A DNA stretch of 62,827 nucleotides from positions 1-62,827 of the forward strand of contig NZ_LNQC01000034.1 of the NCBI RefSeq assembly GCF_001651855.1, read 5' to 3'. A model generated the notes under the pieces. The model was not told the DNA's origin, ran no database searches, and worked only from the letters and a program-made list of their open reading frames with translations. Position numbers and translations under genes: made by a program. Shown one piece after another: positions 36,452 to 45,826 of the stretch. This stretch comes from Sinorhizobium americanum (GTDB taxonomy: Bacteria; Pseudomonadota; Alphaproteobacteria; Rhizobiales; Rhizobiaceae). The number at the start of each line of letters is the position of its first letter. The stretch's first letter is position 1.

Positions 36452-37966
36452 ATGAAAGTCGGCATCGACATGGGAACGACGTCCGAAGGGACCTCGGCCT
36501 CGCTCGATATCGAAGAGCTTCTGGCGACGCGTCTCCTAGTGCAGGGCAATTCCGGCTCCGGTAAGTCGCACCTGTTGCGCCGCTTGCTCGAGCAGTCCGC
36601 GACCTGGGTGCAGCAGTGCATCATCGATCCGGAAGGCGATTTCGTGACCCTTGCCGACAAGTTCGGCCATGTGGTGGTCGAGGGTGAGCGTACGGATGCG
36701 GAATTGATCGGCATCGCCACGCGCATCCGCCAGCATCGCGTCTCCTGCGTCCTTTCGCTTGAAGGACTCGACATCGAGCAGCAGATGCGCAGCGCCGGCG
36801 TGTTCCTGAATGCGATGTTCGATGCGGATCGCGAATATTGGTATCCGGTTCTGGTCGTCGTCGACGAGGCGCAGATGTTCGCGCCTTCCGTCGGTGGCGA
36901 CGTGACGGAAGAGGCGCGCAAGGTGTCGCTCGGGGCGATGACCAACCTGATGTGCCGCGGCCGCAAACGCGGGCTGGCCGGGGTCATCGCCACGCAGCGC
37001 CTAGCGAAGCTTGCCAAGAATGTCGCGGCGGAAGCGTCGAACTTCCTGATGGGGCGCACCTTCCTCGATATCGATATGCAGCGCGCCGCCGATTTGCTCG
37101 GCATGGACCGGCGCACCGCCGAAATGTTCCGCGACCTGAAGCGCGGCTCCTTCGTGGCGCTCGGCCCGGCCCTTTCCCGTCGACCGCTGAAGGTCACCAT
37201 CGGAGCGGTCGAGACTTCGGCGCGCTCGACGAGCCCGAAGCTGATGCCGCTGCCGGAGGCGCCGCAGGACGTCGAGGAGCTGATCTTCACGCCCGATCCG
37301 GAAGAATTGAGCCGGCCGATCGTTCGCCGCGCAGCGCCGCAGCCGCGTCCGGCAAGCGATATTCTCGCGGAATTGTCGCGGCCGCGGCCGGAACCTGGGA
37401 CACCGGTCGAATCGAAACCCGCCCAGCCGGAACTCTCCGTCGAGGAGCGGGAGGCGTTGCTCGATGGCGTGTTCGGCGAGATTCTTGCAAACCCGGAAGC
37501 GGCATTCCGGCCAGACGCCGAGCTGTACCAGGATTTCCTTGTTCGCTGCCGGATTCGCCGCGTGCCCGGGTCTGCGCCGTCACTTAGTGCTTTTCGTCGC
37601 AAGATGGCCGTGGCGCGGTCTGGAGTCGATGCCGAAACGGCGGCGACCGAAAGCTGGGCATCGGCTCTCCGGCTCGCCGATCGGGTGACGGAGGACCTGC
37701 AGGGCGTGTTCCTGATGATGGCGCAGGCGGCGGTGCGTGGCTCGCCATGCCCTTCTGACGCGATGATCGCGCGCGCTTACGGCACGCATTCCGCCCGGCG
37801 GGCGCGACGGTTGCTGGGCTATTTTGAAGAGCAGGGGCTGATCGTCGTGCATGCGGATTTTGCTGGCAAACGAATCGTCGCTTTCCCTGACCTCGGCAAA
37901 GAGACCCGTCCGGGTGATGCGAATGCGCCGGATGCCGGCATGTCGGAGCGCGCGGCCGCGGAGTGA
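36452..37966 (+). CDS. HerA/FtsK-like P-loop ATPase
   Basis: 504 residues. Walker A is VQGNSGSGKSHLLRRL, Walker B is PVLVVVDEAQMF, and a conserved arginine-rich CRGRKRGLAGVIATQR follows, the pattern of HerA-type hexameric DNA translocases (DUF853-like). After about residue 290 there is a proline-rich linker and a C-terminal helical domain ending in a winged-helix-like part (RRARRLLGYFEEQGLIVVH). No NurA nuclease or restriction partner is adjacent, so it acts with unlinked partners or alone. The ATG at 36452 follows AAGAGGTGGGA. Role unknown; housekeeping in rhizobia is plausible. Confidence 0.8.
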   Translation: MKVGIDMGTTSEGTSASLDIEELLATRLLVQGNSGSGKSHLLRRLLEQSATWVQQCIIDPEGDFVTLADKFGHVVVEGERTDAELIGIATRIRQHRVSCVLSLEGLDIEQQMRSAGVFLNAMFDADREYWYPVLVVVDEAQMFAPSVGGDVTEEARKVSLGAMTNLMCRGRKRGLAGVIATQRLAKLAKNVAAEASNFLMGRTFLDIDMQRAADLLGMDRRTAEMFRDLKRGSFVALGPALSRRPLKVTIGAVETSARSTSPKLMPLPEAPQDVEELIFTPDPEELSRPIVRRAAPQPRPASDILAELSRPRPEPGTPVESKPAQPELSVEEREALLDGVFGEILANPEAAFRPDAELYQDFLVRCRIRRVPGSAPSLSAFRRKMAVARSGVDAETAATESWASALRLADRVTEDLQGVFLMMAQAAVRGSPCPSDAMIARAYGTHSARRARRLLGYFEEQGLIVVHADFAGKRIVAFPDLGKETRPGDANAPDAGMSERAAAE

Positions 37967-38019
37967 TTTTTCTCGGAAGGGGATTGGCGGAAATCCCTGC
38001 GTTTCTTGCGTAAATCCGT

Positions 38020-38048
38020 TTGACAATTCCCCGCCCAGTGCGTAAAGA
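38020..38048 (+). promoter_or_regulatory. candidate promoter of rpsD
   Basis: TTGACA (38020-38025), 17 bases, then TAAAGA (38043-38048): a strong -35 with a moderate -10, about 170 bases before rpsD. Confidence 0.5.
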
Positions 38049-38059
38049 CCCGCCCAACG

Positions 38060-38077
38060 CCGGGCAGCGATGCCCGG
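38060..38077 (+). other. leader hairpin before rpsD
   Basis: CCGGGCA (38060-38066), GCGA loop, TGCCCGG (38071-38077): a perfect stem inside the putative rpsD leader, followed by a weak T-containing stretch. S4 autoregulates its mRNA in some bacteria; whether this hairpin takes part is unknown. Confidence 0.35.
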
Positions 38078-38221
38078 TGTTTCATTTGACATGTCCCGTG
38101 GTTTCTCCGGCAGCGTGATCGTGAGAAGCCTGTCAGAACTCCCAAAATGAGTTCAGAGGAGGGCGTGTTTCCTTGATCCGGCTTGGCAACAAACCGGTGT
38201 AACCGATTGAAAGGAAATGCG

Positions 38222-38839
38222 ATGAGCAAGCGCGAATCGTCCAAGTACAAAATTGACCGCCGGATGGGCGAAAACATCTGGGGCCGTCCGAAGTCCCCGG
38301 TCAACCGTCGTGAATACGGCCCGGGTCAGCATGGCCAGCGCCGCAAGTCCAAGCTCTCTGACTTCGGCGTGCAGCTGCGCGCCAAGCAGAAGCTGAAGGG
38401 CTACTACGGCGACATCCGCGAAAAGCAGTTCCGCGCGATCTTCGCAGAAGCTTCCCGCCGCAAGGGCGACACCCCGGAAAACCTGATCGGCCTGCTCGAG
38501 TCGCGCCTCGACGCGATCGTCTACCGCGCCAAGTTCGTTCCGACCGTCTTTGCCGCCCGCCAGTTCGTCAACCACGGCCACGTCAAGGTCAACGGCGTTC
38601 GCGTCAACATCGGTTCCTACCGTTGCAAGCCGGGCGACGTCATCGAAGTCAAGGACAAGTCGAAGCAGCTGGTTTCGGTCCTCGAATCGGTCCAACTCGC
38701 TGAGCGCGACGTTCCGGACTATATCGAAGCCGATCACAACAAGATGGTCGCGACCTTCGTCCGCGTTCCGGCTCTGACCGACGTTCCCTATCCGGTCGTC
38801 ATGGAGCCGCACCTGGTCGTCGAATTCTATTCGCGTTAA
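38222..38839 (+). CDS. rpsD: 30S ribosomal protein S4
   Basis: 205 residues. Primary 16S rRNA-binding protein that starts 30S assembly. The N-terminal region [20 protein letters not shown] and the S4 RNA-binding domain (about 95-155, with [19 protein letters not shown] and [12 protein letters not shown]) are clear. The ATG at 38222 follows GAAAGGAAA. Codon use is strongly biased, as expected for high expression. It is separate from the main ribosomal operon, as usual in rhizobia. Confidence 0.98.
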   Translation: MSKRESSKYKIDRRMGENIWGRPKSPVNRREYGPGQHGQRRKSKLSDFGVQLRAKQKLKGYYGDIREKQFRAIFAEASRRKGDTPENLIGLLESRLDAIVYRAKFVPTVFAARQFVNHGHVKVNGVRVNIGSYRCKPGDVIEVKDKSKQLVSVLESVQLAERDVPDYIEADHNKMVATFVRVPALTDVPYPVVMEPHLVVEFYSR

Positions 38840-38863
38840 TCCGGGCTCGGCCTCGTGAATTCG

Positions 38864-38892
38864 AAAACCGCCCGGAGACGGGCGGTTTTTTT
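38864..38892 (+). terminator. terminator of rpsD
   Basis: AAAACCGCCCG (38864-38874), GAGA loop, CGGGCGGTTTT (38879-38889), with T-run to 38892. Confidence 0.93.
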
Positions 38893-38932
38893 GTAGAAAT
38901 TTGCCGGAGCGACCCAGATCGAGGAGTGCCGC

Positions 38933-39880
38933 ATGCCGGAGCAGAAAGCGCCTCAGGATCTGCAACAGATCCTTGACGACATCTATCGCGAGCTGACGCC
39001 GCGGCTGGGCGAAGGCAAGGTTGCCGACTATATTCCCCAGCTTGCCCGCATAAATCCCCAGCATTTCGGCATGGCGATCGTCACGACGGACGGCGAGGTG
39101 CATCGGGTCGGCGATGCGGAAGTACCGTTCTCGATCCAGAGCATTTCGAAGGTCTTCACGCTGACGCTGGCGCTCGGCAAGCATGGCGAAAATATCTGGC
39201 ATCGTGTCGGGCGCGAACCGTCGGGGTCGGCCTTCAACTCGATCGTGCAGCTGGAGCATGAGGGCGGAAAACCGCGCAACCCCTTCATCAATGCGGGGGC
39301 GATCACGATCAGCGACCTCATTCTCGCCGGCCACACGCCGAGGGAGCTGATCGGCGAGATCGTGCGCTTCGTCCGTTACTTGGCCGACGACGAGAATATC
39401 GTCATCGACCACGAGGTGGCCCGTTCCGAGACGGCCACCGGCTTCCGCAATTTCGCCCTTGCCAGTTTCATGCGGTCCTTCGGACGGCTCGATCACCCGG
39501 TCGAGCATGTGCTCGGCGTCTATTTCCATCACTGCGCGCTCGCCATGACCTGCAGTCAGCTTGCCAAGGCGGGCCTGTTTCTGGCGGCGGGCGGCACCAA
39601 CCCGTTGACCGGCCATTCCGTCGTATCGCGCCTGCGGGCCCGGCGCATCAATGCGCTGATGCTCACCTGCGGCCATTACGACGGATCCGGTGACTTTGCC
39701 TATCGCGTCGGTCTGCCCGGCAAGAGCGGCGTCGGCGGCGGCATCATGGCGGTTGCGCCCGGCAAAGCCTCGATTGCGGTCTGGTCGCCAGGCCTCAACG
39801 AGAACGGCAATTCGCTTTTGGGCTCGCTGGCGCTCGAGATGCTCGCGGCCCGTACCGGCTGGTCGGTATTTGGGTCGTGA
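38933..39880 (+). CDS. glsA: glutaminase
   Basis: 315-residue enzyme that hydrolyses glutamine to glutamate and ammonia. It has the serine-beta-lactamase-like glutaminase fold: catalytic Ser and Lys in [10 protein letters not shown], then NPFINAGAI, and the C-terminal [14 protein letters not shown] that holds the substrate. The length fits the bacterial GlsA/YbaS family. It is preceded by GAGGAGTGCC-type ribosome sequence and by the rpsD terminator, so it has its own promoter in a short gap. Confidence 0.95.
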   Translation: MPEQKAPQDLQQILDDIYRELTPRLGEGKVADYIPQLARINPQHFGMAIVTTDGEVHRVGDAEVPFSIQSISKVFTLTLALGKHGENIWHRVGREPSGSAFNSIVQLEHEGGKPRNPFINAGAITISDLILAGHTPRELIGEIVRFVRYLADDENIVIDHEVARSETATGFRNFALASFMRSFGRLDHPVEHVLGVYFHHCALAMTCSQLAKAGLFLAAGGTNPLTGHSVVSRLRARRINALMLTCGHYDGSGDFAYRVGLPGKSGVGGGIMAVAPGKASIAVWSPGLNENGNSLLGSLALEMLAARTGWSVFGS

Positions 39881-40021
39881 CGAAGGAGCGGTTTCCCGTT
39901 TTTCCTTGATCTTCCCGACTGGACGGGGCAAGTGCTGGTGGAGACCGTTGGGCGCTGCATTGCGCCCGCAGATTCCGAGATTGCCCCCATGGAATTCTCA
40001 CTATCGTCCGAGCGCGAGATA

Positions 40022-40876
40022 ATGGACGCTGCTCCCAATGCGGAAGATGCCGTAGACACCGGTGCTCATCCGCTGTTCGCGCGGATGCCGACTTCCGTCT
40101 CTTTCAACAAGCTGAGGAAGCGCTTGCTGCGCCAGGTGCGTCAGGCTTTCGACGATTTCGGCATGCTCAAAGGGTCGAGGCGTTGGCTTGTCGGCGTTTC
40201 CGGCGGCAAGGACAGCTACAGCTTGCTGGCGCTGCTGATGGATCTGCAGTGGCGGGGGCTTCTGCCGGTCGAGCTCATCGCCTGCAATCTCGACCAGGGC
40301 CAGCCGAACTTTCCGAAACACATCCTGCCGGACTATCTCGCCTCAATCGGCGTGAGGCACCGGATCGAATATCGCGATACCTATTCGATCGTGAAGGAGA
40401 AGGTGCCGACGGGCGCGACCTATTGTTCGCTCTGTTCCAGGCTGAGACGCGGCAATCTCTATCGCGTCGCGCGGGAAGAAGGATGCGACGCCTTGGTGCT
40501 CGGGCACCATCGCGAGGACATTCTCGAAACCTTCTTCATGAACCTCTTCCATGGCGGACGGCTGGCGTCGATGCCGGCGAAGCTTCTCAATGACGAGGGC
40601 GATTTGACGGTCTTGCGGCCGCTTGCCTATGCGGCAGAGGACGATCTCTCGAAATTCGCCGCGGCGATGGAATTCCCGATCATCCCGTGCGATCTCTGCG
40701 GCTCGCAGGACGGTCTCGAGCGTAATGCCATGAAGGCGATGCTTGCCGACATCGAGCGGCGCATGCCTGGCCGCAAAGACACGATGCTGCGCGCCCTCGG
40801 CCATGTGAACCCGTCGCACCTGCTCGATCCGAAGCTTTTCGATTTCCAGTCCCTTTCTCCGGAGCCCAAAGAATGA
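40022..40876 (+). CDS. ttcA: tRNA 2-thiocytidine(32) synthetase TtcA
   Basis: 284 residues. Adds sulfur to cytidine 32 of certain tRNAs, using ATP and an iron-sulfur cluster. The PP-loop is [13 protein letters not shown]; the cluster-binding CxxC is [12 protein letters not shown], with a further cysteine pair in [14 protein letters not shown]. The start is uncertain: ATG at 40022 (MDAAPNAED), 39989 or 39932 are in frame; 40022 is closest to the family start. It overlaps the next gene by 4 bases. Confidence 0.9.
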   Translation: MDAAPNAEDAVDTGAHPLFARMPTSVSFNKLRKRLLRQVRQAFDDFGMLKGSRRWLVGVSGGKDSYSLLALLMDLQWRGLLPVELIACNLDQGQPNFPKHILPDYLASIGVRHRIEYRDTYSIVKEKVPTGATYCSLCSRLRRGNLYRVAREEGCDALVLGHHREDILETFFMNLFHGGRLASMPAKLLNDEGDLTVLRPLAYAAEDDLSKFAAAMEFPIIPCDLCGSQDGLERNAMKAMLADIERRMPGRKDTMLRALGHVNPSHLLDPKLFDFQSLSPEPKE

Positions 40877-41697
40877 GCCAGCCCGTCGATATCGCCGCCC
40901 TTGCCAATCTTCTGCAGGAGGCGGCGGTCAAGGAAATCCTGCCTCGCTTCCGGAATCTAGAATCGGGCGATGTGCGGACGAAGTCCGAGGCGATCGATCT
41001 GGTGACGGAGGGCGACGAGGCCGCCGAGAGGCTGATCAAGGCGAAGATCGATACGATCGCGCCGGGCGCAGTCTTCATCGGCGAGGAGTCGGTCGCGGCC
41101 GACCCCGCTCTCCTCGACAAGCTGGCGGATGCCGATCTTGCCATCGTCGTGGATCCGATCGACGGCACCTTCAACTTCGCCGCCGGCCTGCCGCTCTTCG
41201 GGGTGATGGCGAGCGTCGTCGCCAACGGCGAGACCGTTGCGGGCATCATCTACGATCCGCTCGGCAATGATTGGGTGATTGCCGAGAAAGGTTCCGGCGC
41301 CTGGATGTGCCGCCCGAACGGGTCGCAGGAGAGACTGTCGGTCACCGCCGGCGTGCCGCTTGGCAGCATGGTCGGCGGCGCTTCGACGGCATTCTACCAG
41401 GAAGCTGACCGCCGGGTCGTCATGGGCAATTTGGCCAAGGTGAGGATCGCCACGAGCTATCGCTGCGCCGCGCATGAGTATCGCATCTTCGCAGCCGGCC
41501 ATCTGCACTTCCTGATGTACCAGAAGCTCATGCCGTGGGATCACCTCGCAGGCACGCTGATCGCTGAAGAGGCCGGCGCCTATGCGGCCCGCTTCGATGG
41601 ATCGCGTTATCTGCCGGCCCACACCAATGGCGGGCTGCTTCTCGCCACCGACAAGGAAAGCTGGGAGGCGCTGCGCCGCGAGGTTTTCACCGTTTGA
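40873..41697 (+). CDS. inositol monophosphatase family protein
   Basis: 274 residues with the two metal-binding motifs of the family: FIGEESV and [11 protein letters not shown], plus the C-terminal [17 protein letters not shown]. Members dephosphorylate inositol phosphates, histidinol phosphate, or 3'-phosphoadenosine phosphate; the sequence does not settle the substrate. It is translationally coupled to ttcA by an ATGA overlap. Confidence 0.88.
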   Translation: MSQPVDIAALANLLQEAAVKEILPRFRNLESGDVRTKSEAIDLVTEGDEAAERLIKAKIDTIAPGAVFIGEESVAADPALLDKLADADLAIVVDPIDGTFNFAAGLPLFGVMASVVANGETVAGIIYDPLGNDWVIAEKGSGAWMCRPNGSQERLSVTAGVPLGSMVGGASTAFYQEADRRVVMGNLAKVRIATSYRCAAHEYRIFAAGHLHFLMYQKLMPWDHLAGTLIAEEAGAYAARFDGSRYLPAHTNGGLLLATDKESWEALRREVFTV

Positions 41698-41726
41698 TCA
41701 AGGACGCTACAGACGTCACAATAGAG

Positions 41727-41756
41727 AAAGCCCGCCCGGATCGCCGAGCGGGCTTT
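41727..41756. terminator. bidirectional terminator
   Basis: AAAGCCCGC (41727-41735) and GCGGGCTTT (41748-41756), between the converging inositol-phosphatase-family gene and the exporter at 41761. The repeat nearly touches the exporter stop codon. Confidence 0.8.
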
Positions 41757-41760
41757 GTTG

Positions 41761-43074
41761 TTACATATGTCCGCCACCGTGATCGCCACCTGCGGCCTGG
41801 TCGCCCGGATGCGTGAAGAGTTTTCCTTTTTCCGCCCAGAGCGTAGCGGCAATGGTCAGAATTCCGAAAAGCGCGAAGCCGCCGAACAAGGGCTGCAGCG
41901 TTCCGTTGAAAAGTTGGCCGACGGCGCTGCCGATGAGGGCGCCGGCGGTCGTCGAGATGAAGCCGGTAATTGCCGTTGCCGTGCCGGCGAGATGTCCCAT
42001 CGGCTCGAGGCTGATGGCGGTGAAGTTGGTGGCGATCACGGCAAAAAACATCAGCAGCACGGAGAACATCACGTAGCTGACGACGAAGGCCGGCGTGCCG
42101 GCCAGCGACAGCGCGTAACCCGCGGCTGCAAGCAGCGTGAACAGGATCAGCGCGGCATGCGAGATGCGGCGCATGCCGAAGCTGCGGACGAAGAAGCCAT
42201 TGGCAAAGTTCGCGACCGCGATGCCGCCGGCCGTTCCGGCAAAGGCGATCGGCAGCCAGTCGGCGAGACCGTAAATTTCGCCGAAGACCTGCTGCACGCT
42301 GACGATGTAGGCGCAGATGACCGCCGTGAACAGCGTCAGGCCGATCATGTAACCGCAGGTGATCCGGTTCGTCAGGACCGTGCGGAAGCCTGAAAGGATT
42401 GCGCCGACGGAGAGCGGCAGGCGCTCCTCGGCCGGGAGCGACTCCGACATGCGTGTCAGTGCCAAAAGGAAAAGAACGAGGCCGATCACGCCGATCAGAA
42501 TGAAGATCCAGTGCCAATCGGCATAGACGATGACCACCTGTCCGAGCGACGGAGCGACGATCGGCACGATCATGAAGACGATCATCACATAGGACATGAC
42601 GCGCGCCATCTCGCGACCGCCGAAGCAGTCGCGGACGACCGCCATGGTGGTGATGCGCACCGCCGCGGCGCCGATGCCCTGGATGAAGCGCAGCACGAGT
42701 AGCGCTTCGAAGCTTGTCGCCTGCGAGGCGGCAAAGCTCGAGACGGTGAAGAAGGCCAAGCCGCCGAGCAGCACCACACGGCGGCCGAAGGCATCCGAAA
42801 GGCTGCCGAAGAAAATCTGCGAAAAACCGAATCCAAGGAAAAAGATGCCGATGACGAGCTGCGCGTCGTTGGCATTGGCAACGTCGAAGGACTGACCGAT
42901 GCTGGAAAGCGCCGGCAGCATGCTGTCGATTGCGAGCGCCACGCTTGCCGTCATCACGGCAATCGTCACGATGAATTCGACCAGGCCCATGCCGATACGA
43001 GCCGCACCGGAAACCGGGTTGGTATCTTCCGGTTGTTGTCGGGCGTTGAGGGTGTCTTCTAAGATTGAAGTCAT
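41761..43074 (-). CDS. Bcr/CflA family MFS drug exporter (copy 1)
   Basis: 437 residues with 12 membrane helices of the Bcr/CflA (DHA1) subgroup. The loop 2-3 signature GSLSDAFGRRVVLLGGL and the family sequence QGIGAAAVRITTMAVVRDCF in helix 4 are present. Proton-driven drug or metabolite export is the family role. The C-terminus is histidine and glycine-rich (HPGDQAAGGDHGGGHM). It is the downstream member of a tandem pair and clearly related to copy 2. Confidence 0.9.
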   Translation of the reverse strand: MTSILEDTLNARQQPEDTNPVSGAARIGMGLVEFIVTIAVMTASVALAIDSMLPALSSIGQSFDVANANDAQLVIGIFFLGFGFSQIFFGSLSDAFGRRVVLLGGLAFFTVSSFAASQATSFEALLVLRFIQGIGAAAVRITTMAVVRDCFGGREMARVMSYVMIVFMIVPIVAPSLGQVVIVYADWHWIFILIGVIGLVLFLLALTRMSESLPAEERLPLSVGAILSGFRTVLTNRITCGYMIGLTLFTAVICAYIVSVQQVFGEIYGLADWLPIAFAGTAGGIAVANFANGFFVRSFGMRRISHAALILFTLLAAAGYALSLAGTPAFVVSYVMFSVLLMFFAVIATNFTAISLEPMGHLAGTATAITGFISTTAGALIGSAVGQLFNGTLQPLFGGFALFGILTIAATLWAEKGKLFTHPGDQAAGGDHGGGHM

Positions 43075-43140
43075 TGGAATATCCACAATAGGCAGATTTG
43101 GGAGGAACAATCCGACCGTCGTGCCACACCGGGCATCCGG

Positions 43141-44379
43141 CTAGCCGGCGGGATTGTGCGGTTTGAAAAGCCGGCCGCCCTCTGCAATGAGCACGAAGAG
43201 GAGCGCAAGAACGCCGACCGTAAAGAAGCCGACGGAAAGTGGTGTCACGGTGCCGTCGAAGGCCTGGCCGATGAAGGCACCGATGACGCCACCGGTGATC
43301 GTCTGCACGAAGCCGAGGACCGATGAGGCGGTACCGGCCACATGCCCGAGCGGCTCCATGGCCATGGCATTGAAATTGGCAAAGATTACCCCGAACTGGA
43401 ACATTGCCGCGGCGTAGAGGACCACGAAGATCGGCAGCGGCAGCGGTCCCGCGAGCGATGCGCCCATCCAGACGAAGCTCGCCAAGGTGAAGCCGAGAAG
43501 GGCGGCATGTGAGAGTGCCCGCATGCCGAACCGCTGCACGAGACGCGAATTGGTGAAGGACGCGACCGCCATGAGGCCGGCAAAGGCCGCGAAGACGACC
43601 GGGAACCACACGCCGAGACCGTAAATGCCGACGAGGACCTGCTGTGCCGAATTGATGAAGCCGAAGAGCGCGCCGAAGATCACGGACGTTGCCAGCGTAT
43701 AGAAAAGGGCGATTCGGTTCGTCACGACGATACGAAAGCCGTCCAGAATCGCAGACGCCGTGAATGGGCGCCGGTTCTCAGGGGCGAGAGTCTCCCGCAG
43801 GCGCACGGCGACAGGCGCCGTGACGGCAAGCGCGTAGAACGCGATCACGACGAAGATCATGTGCCATTCTGCAAAAATCATGATCAATTGACCGATGCTC
43901 GGAGCGATGACCGGGACGATCATGAACACCATCATGACCAGCGACATGATCTCCGCCATCTGGCGTCCGCCATAGATGTCCCGGACGACCGACACGGTCA
44001 CGACGCGAATGGCAGCCGCGCCGACGCCCTGAACGAAGCGGAAGAACAGCAGCGCCGCGAATGTCGGCACGAAGACAATCGCGATCGCGCTCAGGGCATA
44101 GAGCGCCAGGCCGCCGAGGAGCGGCGCCTTCCGTCCGAGGCGGTCGGAAAGCGGTCCGAAGAAAAGCTGCGCAAACCCCATGCCGAACAGATAGGCGGAC
44201 AGGATATATTGGCGATCGTTTTCGTTGGTGACGCCGAGGCTTGCACCAATCTCCTGGAGGCCCGGGAGCATGATGTCGATGGAAATCGCGTTGATGGACA
44301 TCAGCATCGCCATCAGGGCGATGAACTGGCTCTTGCTGAGGCCGGAAAGCATGGCCGCTTGATCTATCGGTTTTGTCAT
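43141..44379 (-). CDS. Bcr/CflA family MFS drug exporter (copy 2)
   Basis: 412 residues, 12 membrane helices. It carries the same motifs as copy 1: GPLSDRLGRKAPLLGGLALY and QGVGAAAIRVVTVSVVRDIYGG, with similar helix order throughout, so the pair arose by duplication. It lies 66 bases upstream of copy 1 on the same strand and both are probably one transcript. The start at 44379 (MTKPIDQAAMLSG) fits the family; the frame stays open 105 codons further up without resemblance. Substrate unknown. Confidence 0.9.
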   Translation of the reverse strand: MTKPIDQAAMLSGLSKSQFIALMAMLMSINAISIDIMLPGLQEIGASLGVTNENDRQYILSAYLFGMGFAQLFFGPLSDRLGRKAPLLGGLALYALSAIAIVFVPTFAALLFFRFVQGVGAAAIRVVTVSVVRDIYGGRQMAEIMSLVMMVFMIVPVIAPSIGQLIMIFAEWHMIFVVIAFYALAVTAPVAVRLRETLAPENRRPFTASAILDGFRIVVTNRIALFYTLATSVIFGALFGFINSAQQVLVGIYGLGVWFPVVFAAFAGLMAVASFTNSRLVQRFGMRALSHAALLGFTLASFVWMGASLAGPLPLPIFVVLYAAAMFQFGVIFANFNAMAMEPLGHVAGTASSVLGFVQTITGGVIGAFIGQAFDGTVTPLSVGFFTVGVLALLFVLIAEGGRLFKPHNPAG

Positions 44380-44690
44380 TTCGTGAATCCCGCTGACCGT
44401 CCGCTCGGCGTCCGGCACAGAATGCGCCGCCGGTATGCAGGCGCAGAGTTCTTCAATGCATTGATCTGTCTGTAAAAATTCAGTCCTAGGTCGAGCCTGC
44501 ACCGACCTCGATGCTATGAATAGGCGGGTTGCGAGCGTGCGCACCAGGGCAACGGCTGCATCGATCGCCCCGTGGGGCGGTCGAAAATCTGCTGGTGCGC
44601 AGCCGTAGGCGACCCATCCGGAGCCGGTGAATTTCGCCGCCTGCTCAAGGAGTGCATCGAAATTTAGCCGGACGGCATATAGTTCCGGAA
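44380..44690. promoter_or_regulatory. gap upstream of the exporter pair
   Basis: Gene-free; it should hold the exporter promoter on the minus strand. AGGTCG (about 44490) and CGACCT about 10 bases later form an inverted repeat that might be an operator. Nothing else seen. Confidence 0.35.
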
Positions 44691-44692
44691 TC

Positions 44693-44717
44693 AAAAAAGG
44701 CGGTCAGGCCGCCTTTT
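44693..44717 (-). terminator. terminator of the grx gene
   Basis: AAAAGGCGG (44695-44703) pairs with CCGCCTTTT (44709-44717). On the minus strand six T follow. It ends the bolA-grx transcript. Confidence 0.88.
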
Positions 44718-44743
44718 CCGTGACCTGTTTACTATTGCGGATG

Positions 44744-45079
44744 CTACGCAGCGCCCTTTACGGAAATGCCCTGTCCCTGAAGATGCTCCTGCAACTCGCC
44801 TGCCTGGAACATCTCGCGCACGATGTCGCAACCGCCGACGAATTCGCCCTTCACATAGAGCTGCGGAATGGTCGGCCAGTTGGAGTAATCCTTGATGCCC
44901 TGGCGCAGATCCGCATCGGCGAGCACGTTGATGCCCTTGTAGTCGACCCCGATGTAATCGAGGATCTGCACCACCTGTCCGGAGAAACCACACTGCGGAA
45001 ACTGCGGCGTGCCCTTCATGAAGAGAACGACGTCGTTCGTCTTAATCTCGTTGTCGATGAAATCGTGAATTCCGCTCAT
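44744..45079 (-). CDS. grxD: monothiol glutaredoxin, CGFS type
   Basis: 111-residue iron-sulfur carrier (Grx4/GrxD type). Active-site CGFS is in [13 protein letters not shown]; the glutathione-binding [20 protein letters not shown] follows. Such proteins bind a shared 2Fe-2S cluster with BolA, whose gene lies just upstream, so the pair is a functional unit for cluster trafficking or iron sensing. The start [11 protein letters not shown] follows GGAAGACAAC. Confidence 0.95.
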   Translation of the reverse strand: MSGIHDFIDNEIKTNDVVLFMKGTPQFPQCGFSGQVVQILDYIGVDYKGINVLADADLRQGIKDYSNWPTIPQLYVKGEFVGGCDIVREMFQAGELQEHLQGQGISVKGAA

Positions 45080-45212
45080 GTTGTCTTCCTTCCTGGCCGG
45101 TTTCAAGGACCGGATGTCGCTTTGCTGCTTAAATAGCACGCATGGGTGCGGTTTTCACCCACCCAATTCGCAAAAATGTTGATGGTCCTCAAAATGTGGC
45201 TTTCAAACCACC

Positions 45213-45458
45213 TCAGGCGGAGCGGCGGCGCAGCTTGCTCCGGGATGCAGCGCTGCGGCGACGGCTCACCTGCTTCTTTGCCGGCTTGCGGATGGCGGCC
45301 TCGATGATCTCGGCAAGGATGCCGCCGGCGCCTGGCGCTTGCCTGGACCGACGCTTCGTCCGCCGCGTCGCGGTTTTCCTGGCGCCGGTTTTTTTCAGAA
45401 TCTCCTTCAGCGCACTGTCGACGACACCGCTGACGAGTTCCTTGATCAGGTCCGCCAT
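45213..45458 (-). CDS. small basic protein between bolA and grxD
   Basis: 81 residues. An amphipathic acidic-to-neutral start (LIKELVSGVVDSALKEILKK) is followed by lysine/arginine-rich stretches (ATRRTKRRSRQ, KKQVSRRRSAASRSKLRRRS). It could bind nucleic acid; no family is recognised. The ATG lies 6 bases after the bolA stop with GGAG inside the end of bolA, arguing for real, coupled translation. Confidence 0.6.
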   Translation of the reverse strand: MADLIKELVSGVVDSALKEILKKTGARKTATRRTKRRSRQAPGAGGILAEIIEAAIRKPAKKQVSRRRSAASRSKLRRRSA

Positions 45459-45464
45459 GGGGAC

Positions 45465-45698
45465 TTACTCCGGCGCGCTCGTCTGCAGGGCGAGCGCGTG
45501 TAGTATGCCGCCCATATTTCCCTTCAAGGCGTTGTAGACCATCTGGTGCTGCTGCACGCGGGTCTTGCCGCGAAACGCTTCGGCCACGACTTCGGCGGCA
45601 TAGTGGTCGCCGTCACCGGCCAAATCGCGGATCGTGACCCTGGCGCCGGGGATTCCGGCCTTGATCATGTCTTCGATATCGCCTGGTGTCATGGGCAT
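45465..45698 (-). CDS. bolA: BolA family protein
   Basis: 77 residues with the BolA-fold: VTIRDLAGDGDHYAAEVVAEAF and the conserved helix-turn HQMVYNALKG, ending in HALAL. Partner of the CGFS glutaredoxin. The start MPMTPGDIEDMI (45698 or 45692) is typical; the frame continues 44 codons further upstream without similarity. It is encoded 128 bases downstream of purL on the same strand. Confidence 0.93.
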   Translation of the reverse strand: MPMTPGDIEDMIKAGIPGARVTIRDLAGDGDHYAAEVVAEAFRGKTRVQQHQMVYNALKGNMGGILHALALQTSAPE

Positions 45699-45826
45699 GA
45701 TATGCCAACTCCCTTTGTTATTCTTCTGCGGGGGCAGGGGCCCATCACCGCTCGTAGCCTCAAGGGAACCACGATTCAGGGGCGGAACGCAAATGATGAT
45801 TTGACGGTTTTCCGCCCCGTCTGCCG

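Noticed and set aside
44380..44694. 105-codon upstream extension of exporter copy 2
   Set aside because: No similarity to MFS proteins and no membrane segments; the family start is MTKPIDQAAM, preceded by GGGATTCACGAA.
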